From: Paracoccaceae bacterium
GTDB taxonomy: Bacteria > Pseudomonadota > Alphaproteobacteria > Rhodobacterales > Rhodobacteraceae
Direction: 5' to 3'
DNA length: 64,000 bases
Assembly (NCBI GenBank): GCA_027489375.1
Contig: JAIXZW010000013.1
Coordinates: 1 to 64,000 of the forward strand
Shown here: positions 19,671 to 27,453 of the stretch, one piece after another
Layout of the letters: every line of letters begins with the position of its first letter
Position numbering within the stretch: the stretch's first letter is position 1
Translations under genes and position numbers: made by a program
Notes under the pieces: model-generated
Told to the model about the DNA's origin: nothing
Database searches by the model: none
Seen by the model: only the letters and a program-made list of their open reading frames with translations

Positions 19671-20465
19671 TCATGTCCTTGTAAGAAAGTCCGAAAGGGC
19701 GTGATGGAGGGCTGCGATATGCGCGGGCTTGTCGCGCCCTTTTGGCGGCAGGGTGATGTGGGTTGCCGCGGGGATCATCGCGGCAAGGGTTTGCGACAGG
19801 GCAAGGGGATGGATCGCATCTTCGGCGCAGCCCGCGACGAGGGCGGGGATCGCCAGCGCCTTCAGGTCGGCGGGGGTGACGCCGGGACCGTCGCGGGAAA
19901 TGGTGTTGAGCAGGATCGCGGTGCGCGAGACGGGCTTGCGGTCGAAGAAGGATGTGAGCGAGGCAAGGTTGTCGGGCGCGGCTCCGGCCAGCAAGCGGGC
20001 GGTGTCCGAAGAGCGGAACGCCTCGCGCGCTTTGGCGAGGGGCAGGCGGACGAGGGCGAGGCCGACTTCGGCATTGGGGGCCATGTTGGGCGGTGCCGCG
20101 TCGCAGCCCCAGGCGGGGCGGATCAGGAACAGGCGCGACACGAGGTCGGGCCGCGTGACCGCAAGCCGCAGGGCGATGGCGGCCCCCATCGAGATGCCGC
20201 CGACGGGGACGGGGCGGCCAAGCGTCTCGGCCAGGGCCGCGACATCGGCGGTGAATTTCGCAAGGCTCGGCTGCGGGTCGAAATCCGAGGTGCCGTGACC
20301 GCGGCATTCGAGCGTGAGGCAGCGCAGGCGGGGGTCTTGGGGAAAGGCTTCGGATGTCTGGCGGGCGTCGCCGCAAAGGCCGTGCTGGAAGATCACCGGA
20401 AGGCCGCTGCCGCCCGCGTCGTGGACGGCCAGTCGCAGGCCGTCGCGCAGGATGGTGGCGGGCAT
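19671..20465 (-). CDS. Alpha/beta hydrolase
   Basis: A 264-residue alpha/beta hydrolase of the 3-oxoadipate enol-lactonase/esterase type. The nucleophile elbow is GGISMGA, the oxyanion region VIFQHGLCGD, the acid probably Asp in AGCAEDAIHP, and a C-terminal His lies in the HIAALHHALS segment. Its ATG overlaps the stop of the upstream isomerase (TGATG). In a sugar operon containing a Gfo/Idh/MocA dehydrogenase it could open a sugar lactone; that role is inferred and an esterase role is equally possible. Confidence 0.75.
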   Translation of the reverse strand: MPATILRDGLRLAVHDAGGSGLPVIFQHGLCGDARQTSEAFPQDPRLRCLTLECRGHGTSDFDPQPSLAKFTADVAALAETLGRPVPVGGISMGAAIALRLAVTRPDLVSRLFLIRPAWGCDAAPPNMAPNAEVGLALVRLPLAKAREAFRSSDTARLLAGAAPDNLASLTSFFDRKPVSRTAILLNTISRDGPGVTPADLKALAIPALVAGCAEDAIHPLALSQTLAAMIPAATHITLPPKGRDKPAHIAALHHALSDFLTRT

Positions 20466-21283
20466 CACAGGAACCCGCGCAGGAAAGCTGCCACGGCGGG
20501 GGCTTCGGGCGCGGTCAACCCGTGGGTCACGAGGTCGCCGTCGAAGCCCGCCGCCTTTAGCCGGGCGGTGAAATCGGCAAAGTCCACCACCCCCTGCCCC
20601 GCAGTGGCAAAGGTGCCATCGGGGTGGCGGTCTTTGGCATGGGCCATGACGATGCGGTCGGCGAGCGTGTCGACGGCCGTGGCGATGATGGCGCGGCGGT
20701 CGCTGTCAGGGGCCACCTCGAACAGGTTGGCGGGGTCGAGGACGATGGCGAGGGCGGGGCTTTTCAGGCTGTCGATCAGGGCGCGGGCGCGGGGGGCGCC
20801 GTCCACGACATTGGCGAGTTCGGGTTCGATGCCAAGGCGGATGCCGTGGCGTTCGGCCAGTTCGCAGGCTTTTGCCATTTCGCCGAGCAGGTCGCGCCAT
20901 GCTTCGGGCGTGGCGTTGTCGGGGTGGTGCGCCCATTGGTCGGTCGGGTGGCGGGTGCCGGTGCAAAGCGTGACAAGGCCGGTTCCCATGTCGCGGGCAT
21001 GGGCGATCAGGACCGACAGCCGGTCAAGGCCGATGGAACGTTGGACGGGGTCGGGGTGGATCATGTTGTAGGTGCCGGAGACGGCGGCGATGGCGATGCC
21101 TGTCGCCGCACTGGCGCTGCGGATGGCAGCGGTTTCGGCGGGGGTGATCGCGTCGGGCATGGACGGCAGGCCCGAACAGGCCATGTTCCATTGCACCGTC
21201 GCGTATCCCGCGTCGCGGGCGGCGGAAAGCACGGTCAGCGGGTCGGTGCCTGCGAAGGTCTTGGCGAAGATGCCCAGATGCAT
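20465..21283 (-). CDS. Sugar phosphate isomerase/epimerase (AP endonuclease 2-like TIM barrel)
   Basis: A 272-residue xylose-isomerase-like TIM barrel (MHLGIFAKTF start, GYATVQWNM, AVSGTYNMIHPD, GIEPELANV, IVLDPANLF, VMAHAKDRHP). The Glu and Asp at the last strands are the metal ligands expected of IolE/IolI/D-tagatose 3-epimerase relatives. The start is defined by the overlap TGATG with the upstream dehydrogenase stop. It probably isomerises or epimerises the oxidised or phosphorylated sugar; substrate unknown. Confidence 0.8.
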   Translation of the reverse strand: MHLGIFAKTFAGTDPLTVLSAARDAGYATVQWNMACSGLPSMPDAITPAETAAIRSASAATGIAIAAVSGTYNMIHPDPVQRSIGLDRLSVLIAHARDMGTGLVTLCTGTRHPTDQWAHHPDNATPEAWRDLLGEMAKACELAERHGIRLGIEPELANVVDGAPRARALIDSLKSPALAIVLDPANLFEVAPDSDRRAIIATAVDTLADRIVMAHAKDRHPDGTFATAGQGVVDFADFTARLKAAGFDGDLVTHGLTAPEAPAVAAFLRGFL

Positions 21284-22359
21284 CAGACCGGACCTGCCGC
21301 TTCGTCGATGCGGACGGGTTTTCCGCTGCGGACGGACTGCGCAATGGCGACCATCGCACGGACCGAGGCGATGCCGTCTTCGATATCGGCCCCCGTCATC
21401 GGGCTGCCGTTCAGGATGGTGTCGGCAAAGCCTTCGAGCTGGCGGCGGTAAAAGTGCCCGTCCGCCCCGAGAACGCGGCGGCTTTCGCCTGCGCTTTCGT
21501 GGAAGATGTCGACCTCGGAGCTTTTGTAATACCACGGGTTATAGGTCTTGCCGAGGATGGAGCCGTTCGCGCCGTAGATCTGGAACCCCTCGTGCCAGTC
21601 CATCCGTACGGCGACGGTCAGGTCAAGGTGGCCGAGCGTGCCGTTTTCGAATTCGACATCGACGAACCAGCAGCGCATCCCGCCGCGGTTTGCAAGGCGG
21701 GCATCGACTGCGGTGACGGGACCGGCGAAGTAGCGCGCGGTATCGACCAGATGGCTGCCGTGAGCCAGCATGTAGTAACGGTCGAGATCGGCTTTCGGAT
21801 CGCCCGCCGGTTTGCGGGCGTTGCGGCTTGTGACCATGAGCGGCTGGACGGCGTCGGTCATGGGGTAACGGTGGGTGCTGTCGCAATACCACGCTTTCAG
21901 CGCGACCATCTCGCCCATGCCGTCGTCGATGAAGGATTTCGCGGCCTGCAGTCCGGCGTCGAAGCGTTTCATATGGCCGACTTGCAGCACGCAACCCGAA
22001 GCGGCGGCGGCGGCGCGGAGGCTTTCGGCCTCTTCCACCGAAGTGGCGAGGGGCTTTTCGCAGAGCACATGCTTGCCCGCTTCCAGTGCGCGTTTGGCGG
22101 CGGGGACGTGGAAGGCGTCCGACGTGGCGATGATCACCGCTTCGAGCGCCGGATCGGCAAGCATGGCGTCATAATCGGCGAATTGCCGTTCGGGCGCATG
22201 GGTCGCGGCCATGCGTGCGCGCAGGTCGTCTGCCACGTCGCAAATGGCGTAGAGCGTGGCATTGGCCGCCTTGGTGCAGCTTTCGAAATGGGCGGCCTGC
22301 GCGATGGGGCCGCAGCCGAGCACGCCGACACGCAGGAGGCGGTCTTGTTTCTTGGGCAT
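21283..22359 (-). CDS. Gfo/Idh/MocA-family NAD(P)-dependent sugar oxidoreductase
   Basis: A 358-residue dehydrogenase with the Rossmann motif VGVLGCGPIAQAAH and the catalytic lysine motif HVLCEKPLATS. The C-terminal domain is complete (WYYKSSEVDIF, VLGADGHFYRR). GAGGATAAT precedes the ATG at 22359. It is the first enzyme after the ABC transporter genes and should oxidise the imported sugar or a derivative at a ring hydroxyl. It is distinct from ThuB, about 25 percent similar by eye. Confidence 0.82.
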   Translation of the reverse strand: MPKKQDRLLRVGVLGCGPIAQAAHFESCTKAANATLYAICDVADDLRARMAATHAPERQFADYDAMLADPALEAVIIATSDAFHVPAAKRALEAGKHVLCEKPLATSVEEAESLRAAAAASGCVLQVGHMKRFDAGLQAAKSFIDDGMGEMVALKAWYCDSTHRYPMTDAVQPLMVTSRNARKPAGDPKADLDRYYMLAHGSHLVDTARYFAGPVTAVDARLANRGGMRCWFVDVEFENGTLGHLDLTVAVRMDWHEGFQIYGANGSILGKTYNPWYYKSSEVDIFHESAGESRRVLGADGHFYRRQLEGFADTILNGSPMTGADIEDGIASVRAMVAIAQSVRSGKPVRIDEAAGPV

Positions 22360-22388
22360 ATTATCCTCGTCGCCAGTCGCTGCAGGGT

Positions 22389-22410
22389 GGGGCGGATCGT
22401 GGTCCGCCCC
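22389..22410. other. Intercistronic stem-loop
   Basis: GGGGCGGA and TCCGCCCC form an 8-bp stem between the ABC ATPase stop and the dehydrogenase start on the minus strand. There is no T-run, so mRNA stabilisation or partial attenuation is more likely than termination. Confidence 0.45.
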
Positions 22411-22417
22411 GATGGGC

Positions 22418-23161
22418 TTAGCCGCCAACCATGAGCTTGACCACCTCGTCATGGGAGGTGTCGCTGATGCGGCGTTCGCCCGCCATGACGCCACGGCGCA
22501 AGACGACGATGCGGTCCGAAACGGCGAAGATGTCTTGCAGGTTGTGGCTGATGAAGATGACGCCGCGCCCCTGTGCCTTGAGCTGGTGGATCAGGCTGAT
22601 CACCTTGCGCTGTTCCGGCACGCCGAGCGCGGCGGTGGGTTCGTCCATGATGAGAACCTGTGCGTTCCAATAGACCGCACGCCCGATGGCAACCGCCTGC
22701 CGCTGCCCGCCCGAGAAGTTGGACACGGGCGCGTCGAGGCGGTTCACGTGGAAGTCGAGCAAGGCCATCGTGCTTCGGGCGGCATCGGCCATCTTCTTGC
22801 GGTCGAGCACGGGCAGGAAGCCGAACTTCTTCGTCATCGGCTCGCGCCCAAGGAAGATATTGGCCCCGATGGACAGGTTGTCCGCCAAGGCGAGGTCCTG
22901 ATAGATCGTTTCGATGCCGCTTTCGCGGGCTTCCTGCGGCGAGGAGAAGCTGACCTCGCGTCCCTTGAGCAGCACTTGGCCGGACGAGGGGCGGTAGACG
23001 CCCGAGATCGCCTTGATCAGCGTGGTCTTGCCTGCGCCGTTGTCGCCTGCAAGCGCCACGACCTCGCCCGCGTTGACGTGCATGGACAGGTCGGAAAGCG
23101 CCTGAACTGGACCGAAATTCTTGGACAGGTGGCGGGTTTCGAGAAGCGGCTGGTCACTCAC
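22418..23161 (-). CDS. Sugar ABC transporter ATPase, single-domain (FrcA type)
   Basis: A 247-residue ATPase with one nucleotide-binding domain, unlike the double-domain RbsA/XylG proteins elsewhere in this window. Walker A is GDNGAGKTT, the signature FSGGQRQAVAIGRA, Walker B VLIMDEPTAALG and the switch His is in FISHNLQD. It overlaps the upstream permease gene by 8 bases. It energises import of a carbohydrate captured by the binding protein encoded at 24325-25311. Confidence 0.88.
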   Translation of the reverse strand: MSDQPLLETRHLSKNFGPVQALSDLSMHVNAGEVVALAGDNGAGKTTLIKAISGVYRPSSGQVLLKGREVSFSSPQEARESGIETIYQDLALADNLSIGANIFLGREPMTKKFGFLPVLDRKKMADAARSTMALLDFHVNRLDAPVSNFSGGQRQAVAIGRAVYWNAQVLIMDEPTAALGVPEQRKVISLIHQLKAQGRGVIFISHNLQDIFAVSDRIVVLRRGVMAGERRISDTSHDEVVKLMVGG

Positions 23162-24209
23162 TTTGGCGGCCTCCGGAAATGCGGCGCTGGGCTTGGTCGA
23201 TGAGGACCGAGATGATGATGACGACGCCGACCGAGATGAATTGCCAGAAGGGTTCGACGTTGATGAAGACGAGGCCGTACTGGATCACGGCGATGACGAG
23301 CGCGCCCGCGACCGTGCCGAAGATCGTGCCGGACCCGCCGAAAAGGCTGGCCCCGCCGATCACCACGGCAGCGACAGAGTCGAGGAGAAGCGGTTCGCCC
23401 GCCTGCGCGGCCCCTGCGGTGAAGCGGGCGGCGTAGAGCACTCCGGCAAGGCCCGCGCAGATGCCCGACAGGATGTAGAGGCGCAGGAGGTGGCGCTTGA
23501 TGTCGATGCCTGCACGGCGGGCGGCCTGTTCGTTGGCGCCGATGGCGTAGTTGTGCTGGCCGAAGCGGGTCTGGCTCAGGATGTAGTGCATCACCAGAAC
23601 GAAGAGCGCGGTGATGATCACGATCCACGGGATGCCGAGGAAGCGCCCGTTGCCGAGCGCGGCGAAGAAGCCGTTCTTGACGGGAACGGTGGTGCCGCCC
23701 GCCAGAAGGAAGGCCACGCCCCGCGCCACGCCGAACATGCCGAGCGTGCCGATGAACGGAGGAACGCGCAGGCGCGAGACGAGGAGGCCGTTGACGAAAC
23801 CGGGGATCATGGCGATGGCGACGGCGACGAGCGTGCCGAAAAGGACGGCCATCGGTTCGCCCATCGTCGGGGCAGCCCAGTTGATCACATGCGCCGCGAC
23901 CACCGCCGCAAGCCCCATGATGAAGCCCATCGACAGGTCGATCCCGCCCGAGATGATCACGAAGGTCTGGCCCGTTGCCAGAAGCAGCGGGGCCACCGCG
24001 AAGATGGCGATGGAGGTGATGTTGAACGGGTTGAAGATGAAGGTGCCGCCAAAGGCCGTGCGGCTCCAGATTTCGAAGCCGACGACGAGGGCGGCGAGGA
24101 AGAGCCAGGCCCGCAGGTCCGCGATGCGCTGAACGAGGGTGCGGGATTTGTCGGCATGGTCAGCAGGGGGCGAGACGTGTCCGCTGCTTGCGGGCGGCGC
24201 TTCGTTCAT
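23154..24209 (-). CDS. Sugar ABC transporter permease (RbsC/FrcC type)
   Basis: A 351-residue RbsC-type permease with a hydrophilic leader of about 35 residues and about nine hydrophobic helices; ISGGIDLSMGFIMGL is the family hallmark. GLAGVLYAARF and GGASLFGGSGTIFGT are conserved as well. ATG 24209 is preceded by AGGACC. It works with the single-domain ATPase downstream. Confidence 0.88.
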   Translation of the reverse strand: MNEAPPASSGHVSPPADHADKSRTLVQRIADLRAWLFLAALVVGFEIWSRTAFGGTFIFNPFNITSIAIFAVAPLLLATGQTFVIISGGIDLSMGFIMGLAAVVAAHVINWAAPTMGEPMAVLFGTLVAVAIAMIPGFVNGLLVSRLRVPPFIGTLGMFGVARGVAFLLAGGTTVPVKNGFFAALGNGRFLGIPWIVIITALFVLVMHYILSQTRFGQHNYAIGANEQAARRAGIDIKRHLLRLYILSGICAGLAGVLYAARFTAGAAQAGEPLLLDSVAAVVIGGASLFGGSGTIFGTVAGALVIAVIQYGLVFINVEPFWQFISVGVVIIISVLIDQAQRRISGGRQSE

Positions 24210-24293
24210 TTGGCGGTCCTGTCGGCTGGGATGGCAAACCCCGGAACCGTGGCGTGATGCCGGGCACCGGGGCGCTGGACGTGGGAGCAAACT

Positions 24294-24316
24294 GCCCCCG
24301 CCGCTTGGGCGGGGGC
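24294..24316 (-). other. Stem-loop after binding-protein gene
   Basis: GCCCCCGCC and GGCGGGGGC form a 9-bp stem eight bases downstream of the binding-protein stop on the minus strand. It is placed as an attenuator or RNA-stability hairpin that favours the binding protein over the permease and ATPase. Confidence 0.6.
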
Positions 24317-24324
24317 GCCTTCGA

Positions 24325-25311
24325 TCATTCCGAGTAGACGTATTTCGCGACGTTCGGGTCGCTCACGTTGTCCTTGGTGATGATGGTGAAGCCCGTGCCG
24401 ATGCTGACCGGAATGGAGTTGCCGGTCAGGTGGGCATAGGCCGAGACCACGCCGTAGTAGCCGATTTCGGCGGGGTGCTGGGCAATCGCCACATCGACGA
24501 GGCCGGTCGAGAGGTTGTCGACGATCGAGCCGGGTGCGTCGAAGGCGACGACCTTGACGTTGCCGGTCTGGCCCGCCTGCTGCACGCCGTTCGCGGCACC
24601 GAGGGCAGAGAAGAGGTTGGCACCGAAGACGCCCTTGAGGTCGGTTTCACGCGCAAGGACGCCCTGAAGCTGCGAGGCGGCCTTGTTGGCGTCGTTGTCG
24701 TTGAACTGGGTTTCCAGAACGGTGATGTCGGGGAATTCCTCGGCCATCGCCTGCTTGAAGCCCGCTTCGCGCTGGTCGGTCGTCGAGATGCCCGGCTTCA
24801 CGTTCGACACATAGACCTTGCCCGCGCCACCGATGGCATTGGCCAGCGCCCGCGCCGCGATCTTGCCGCCGAGCACGTTGTCGGAGGCGATGTAGGCGAG
24901 CGGGAAGTCGGCATCGCCCGCGCCGGTCTGGTATTGGCCGGTGCCGATGAAGGTATCGACGGTGATGACGGGAATGCCCGCGTCATGCGCCTTGCGCAGC
25001 GGTTCGACGAGCTGCGTCGTGTCGGTCGGCGCGATCAGGATGGCATCGGGAGCGCGGGCGATCACCGCGTCGAGCACCGGAACCTGCGTCACGGGGTTGA
25101 AGTCGGGAGCCCCCTGAAACACCAGTTCCACGCCAAGCGCATCGGCGGCAGCCTGCGCGCCCTTTTGCATGGTGATGTAGAAGGCGTCGGTGGTCAGGCC
25201 CGGAATGAGGGCGATCGTGAATTTCTTGTCCTGCGCCTGCGCGGCACCGATACCGAGCGAGAGCGTCAGCGAAGCCGCTGCGACGGCCCCCAGAATCGAA
25301 CGACGTTTCAT
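24325..25311 (-). CDS. Sugar ABC transporter substrate-binding protein
   Basis: A 328-residue periplasmic binding protein of the RbsB/FrcB type. The signal peptide is clear (MKRRSILGAVAAAS, cleavage near AAQAQD). Sugar-binding-fold motifs include IPVITVDTFIG and VKVVAFDAPG. Start 25311 follows GGGAGGAGAAAAC. It is the first gene of the operon that runs to 18973 and lies 144 bp after the SorC regulator gene; an inverted repeat sits in that gap. Confidence 0.88.
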   Translation of the reverse strand: MKRRSILGAVAAASLTLSLGIGAAQAQDKKFTIALIPGLTTDAFYITMQKGAQAAADALGVELVFQGAPDFNPVTQVPVLDAVIARAPDAILIAPTDTTQLVEPLRKAHDAGIPVITVDTFIGTGQYQTGAGDADFPLAYIASDNVLGGKIAARALANAIGGAGKVYVSNVKPGISTTDQREAGFKQAMAEEFPDITVLETQFNDNDANKAASQLQGVLARETDLKGVFGANLFSALGAANGVQQAGQTGNVKVVAFDAPGSIVDNLSTGLVDVAIAQHPAEIGYYGVVSAYAHLTGNSIPVSIGTGFTIITKDNVSDPNVAKYVYSE

Positions 25312-25416
25312 GTTTTCTCCTCCCATTGGGCCGGAATCGCCCTTTTGGGCTTTCGCGCCGGACCCGGTTCACGTGGCTCAAATGAAAGCCGAGTGCGGGC
25401 TTGGGTCAAGAGAAAT

Positions 25417-25450
25417 TTTTTGCAGCAATAATTTTCTGCGATTGCGAAAA
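25417..25450. promoter_or_regulatory. Inverted repeat before the sugar ABC operon
   Basis: TTTTTGCA (25417-25424) and TGCGAAAA (25443-25450) are 7/8 inverted repeats spanning 34 bp in an AT-rich stretch between the SorC regulator stop and the binding-protein start. The span equals that of the SorC-type elements at 36-59 kb, although the arms differ. A site for the adjacent SorC regulator is inferred. Confidence 0.4.
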
Positions 25451-25455
25451 GGATT

Positions 25456-26361
25456 TCACATCCCTTCGGCAAGGCGGTCGAGGATCGACTGGGCCGTGAC
25501 GGAGTCGGTCACGAGGGCGTTGATCAGCCCTGCGCGGGCGGCGCCGATGATGGAGGGTGCCTTCGCCTCGCCCGAGGCGACGCCGATGCAGAGACGCGCA
25601 CGCCGGAGTTGTTCAGGCGAAACCGCGATGAGGCGGTCGGCGCCTTCCCAATCGACGGGCTTTCCCTGCACGTCGAAGTAGTGGCGGATCACATCCCCCG
25701 CCGCATTGAGCAGTTGTTGCTCGGACGGGGTGGCAAGACTGGCATCGGGTGCGTTGAGCGCATGGGGCAGGCCCACACCGACCACCGCCACGTCGATCCG
25801 GCCCCAGAGCGCCACCGCCTCGCCAATGGCGGGATCGGCAAGGAAAAGATCGCGGGTGTCGGGCGAGGGCAGGAAGGGGGCATGGACGAAAAACGCTGTT
25901 CCGCCTGCCTGTGCAGCTGCGACACGGGCAAATTCGTTGATCTGGAAATGGGCGTGGTGCTGCTGCATCCCGCCCGTGGCGGGCACGACAAGCACACCGG
26001 GCATCGGCGGCAGGCCCGCTTCGAGCACGGCGCGGACCGCCCTGCCCCAGCCAAGCGCAAGCACCGCGCCGGGGCCGAGGTTCGCCGTCTTGAGCATCGT
26101 GCCCAAGGGGGCGGCAAGGGCCACACCCGCGTTTCCGCCGGACGTTTCTGTCACCGAAACGCGGCGCAGGCCGAGTTCGCGTTCAAGTTGCGCGCCCAGC
26201 GCGTCGGGGACGACAAGATCGCGCACTTCGATACGCACGATTCCTTCGGCCCGCGCCCGTTGCAAAAGGCGCGAGATGGTGGCGGTGGACAAGCCGAGTT
26301 GCTTGGCGATCTGCACCTGCGGCATGTCTGCCACGTAGTGCAGTTTCGCCACCGTATGCAT
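25456..26361 (-). CDS. SorC/DeoR-type sugar-binding transcriptional regulator
   Basis: A 301-residue SorC-family regulator. The helix-turn-helix lies at about residues 14-38 (MPQVQIAKQLGLSTATISRLLQRAR), followed by the NagB-like sugar-phosphate domain (LALGWGRAV, VVGVGLP, VIRHYFDVQGKPVDW). The N-terminus is short for the family and the ATG at 26361 lacks a ribosome site; a TTG just before it and no better start upstream leave the true start uncertain. It lies between the aldolase/kinase genes (divergent) and the ABC operon (codirectional), and probably controls both. Confidence 0.85.
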   Translation of the reverse strand: MHTVAKLHYVADMPQVQIAKQLGLSTATISRLLQRARAEGIVRIEVRDLVVPDALGAQLERELGLRRVSVTETSGGNAGVALAAPLGTMLKTANLGPGAVLALGWGRAVRAVLEAGLPPMPGVLVVPATGGMQQHHAHFQINEFARVAAAQAGGTAFFVHAPFLPSPDTRDLFLADPAIGEAVALWGRIDVAVVGVGLPHALNAPDASLATPSEQQLLNAAGDVIRHYFDVQGKPVDWEGADRLIAVSPEQLRRARLCIGVASGEAKAPSIIGAARAGLINALVTDSVTAQSILDRLAEGM

Positions 26362-26547
26362 CAAAGCCCGCGTCTCGCCGGCATCGGGAGTGCCTATCTG
26401 TGACAGATTGCAATTCCTTTCAGCAACGTGTTACACAATACCATAGCAGCCCTGCTGTGCCTGACAACGGAAAGTTCCCGCAGGTCGCGCCGCGGGGCTT
26501 AACGTTCCGCAGGCCGCGGGGCAACTGGCAAGCAAAGGCAGGACGCG

Positions 26548-27450
26548 ATGACCCGAATGACCACCGCCGAGAAGCGCGGCTACCAGCTTATTTGCGGCGA
26601 CGAGGGTGCGATGATGGTCATCGCCTGCGACCAGCGCGGCGGGATGCGCACGATCCTTGGCGCAACGCCCGAGGAACAGGCGAAGATCGGGACCGACATC
26701 CTCGGGCAGACGAAGATGGATATCGCCGCCCATCTGGCCCGCCATGCCACCGCCGTTCTGGTCGATCCGGTCTGTGCGCTGCCCGCGATGATCGACGAGG
26801 GGATGCTGCACCGCTCGACCGCGCTGCTGGTGGGGCTGGATGATTCGGGCTTTGGCAGCACGCCGGAGGGATACCGCATCTCGAAGCTGGTGCCGGGTAT
26901 CACCGCACGCAAGGTGCGGGAACTTGGCGGAACCGGCGGGAAGATCATGGTCTACCTGCGCAGCGACACTCCGGCCGCCAATGTGGAGAACATCGCCCTG
27001 CTGAAACAGGTGATCGACGATTTCGCGGCAGAGGACCTTTTGCTCGTGGTCGAATTCCTGACCTATGCGCTGCCGGACGAGGACAAGGCCGCCTATGCCG
27101 CCGCCGTTCCCGCGCTCATCGAGGGGGGGTCGAGGATCTGCCTCGATCTCGGGGCGAAGCTTCTGAAGATTCCCTTCCCCGGCACGGCACGGGCCTGTGC
27201 GAATGTGACGGCGATGTGCGCGGGCGTGCCTTGGGCCGTGTTGTCGGCGGGGGTGGACCATGCGACCTTCCTCGGGCAGGTGGAGACGGCGATGGCGAAC
27301 GGTGCCTCGGGGGTGATCGCGGGTCGGTCCTTGTGGAAGGATTGCATCTCGCTTGATCGCGGGGTGACGAAGGATCGGCTGACGAACGTTGCCCTGCCAC
27401 GACTGCGCGAGATTCAGGCCGTCATCGGGCGGCACATGCCGCGCGGGTAA
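26548..27450 (+). CDS. Class I aldolase of the LacD/YihT family
   Basis: A 300-residue TIM-barrel aldolase similar to tagatose-1,6-bisphosphate aldolase LacD and sulfofructose-1-phosphate aldolase YihT. Motifs include VIACDQRGGMRTIL near the start, the probable Schiff-base Lys207 (GAKLLKIPFPG, where LacD/YihT have YKVE), PWAVLSAGVD and GASGVIAGRSLW. It should split a phosphorylated ketose into dihydroxyacetone phosphate plus an aldehyde. The kinase gene follows three bases later; the SorC gene is divergent. Substrate unknown. Confidence 0.82.
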   Translation: MTRMTTAEKRGYQLICGDEGAMMVIACDQRGGMRTILGATPEEQAKIGTDILGQTKMDIAAHLARHATAVLVDPVCALPAMIDEGMLHRSTALLVGLDDSGFGSTPEGYRISKLVPGITARKVRELGGTGGKIMVYLRSDTPAANVENIALLKQVIDDFAAEDLLLVVEFLTYALPDEDKAAYAAAVPALIEGGSRICLDLGAKLLKIPFPGTARACANVTAMCAGVPWAVLSAGVDHATFLGQVETAMANGASGVIAGRSLWKDCISLDRGVTKDRLTNVALPRLREIQAVIGRHMPRG

Positions 27451-27453
27451 CGC

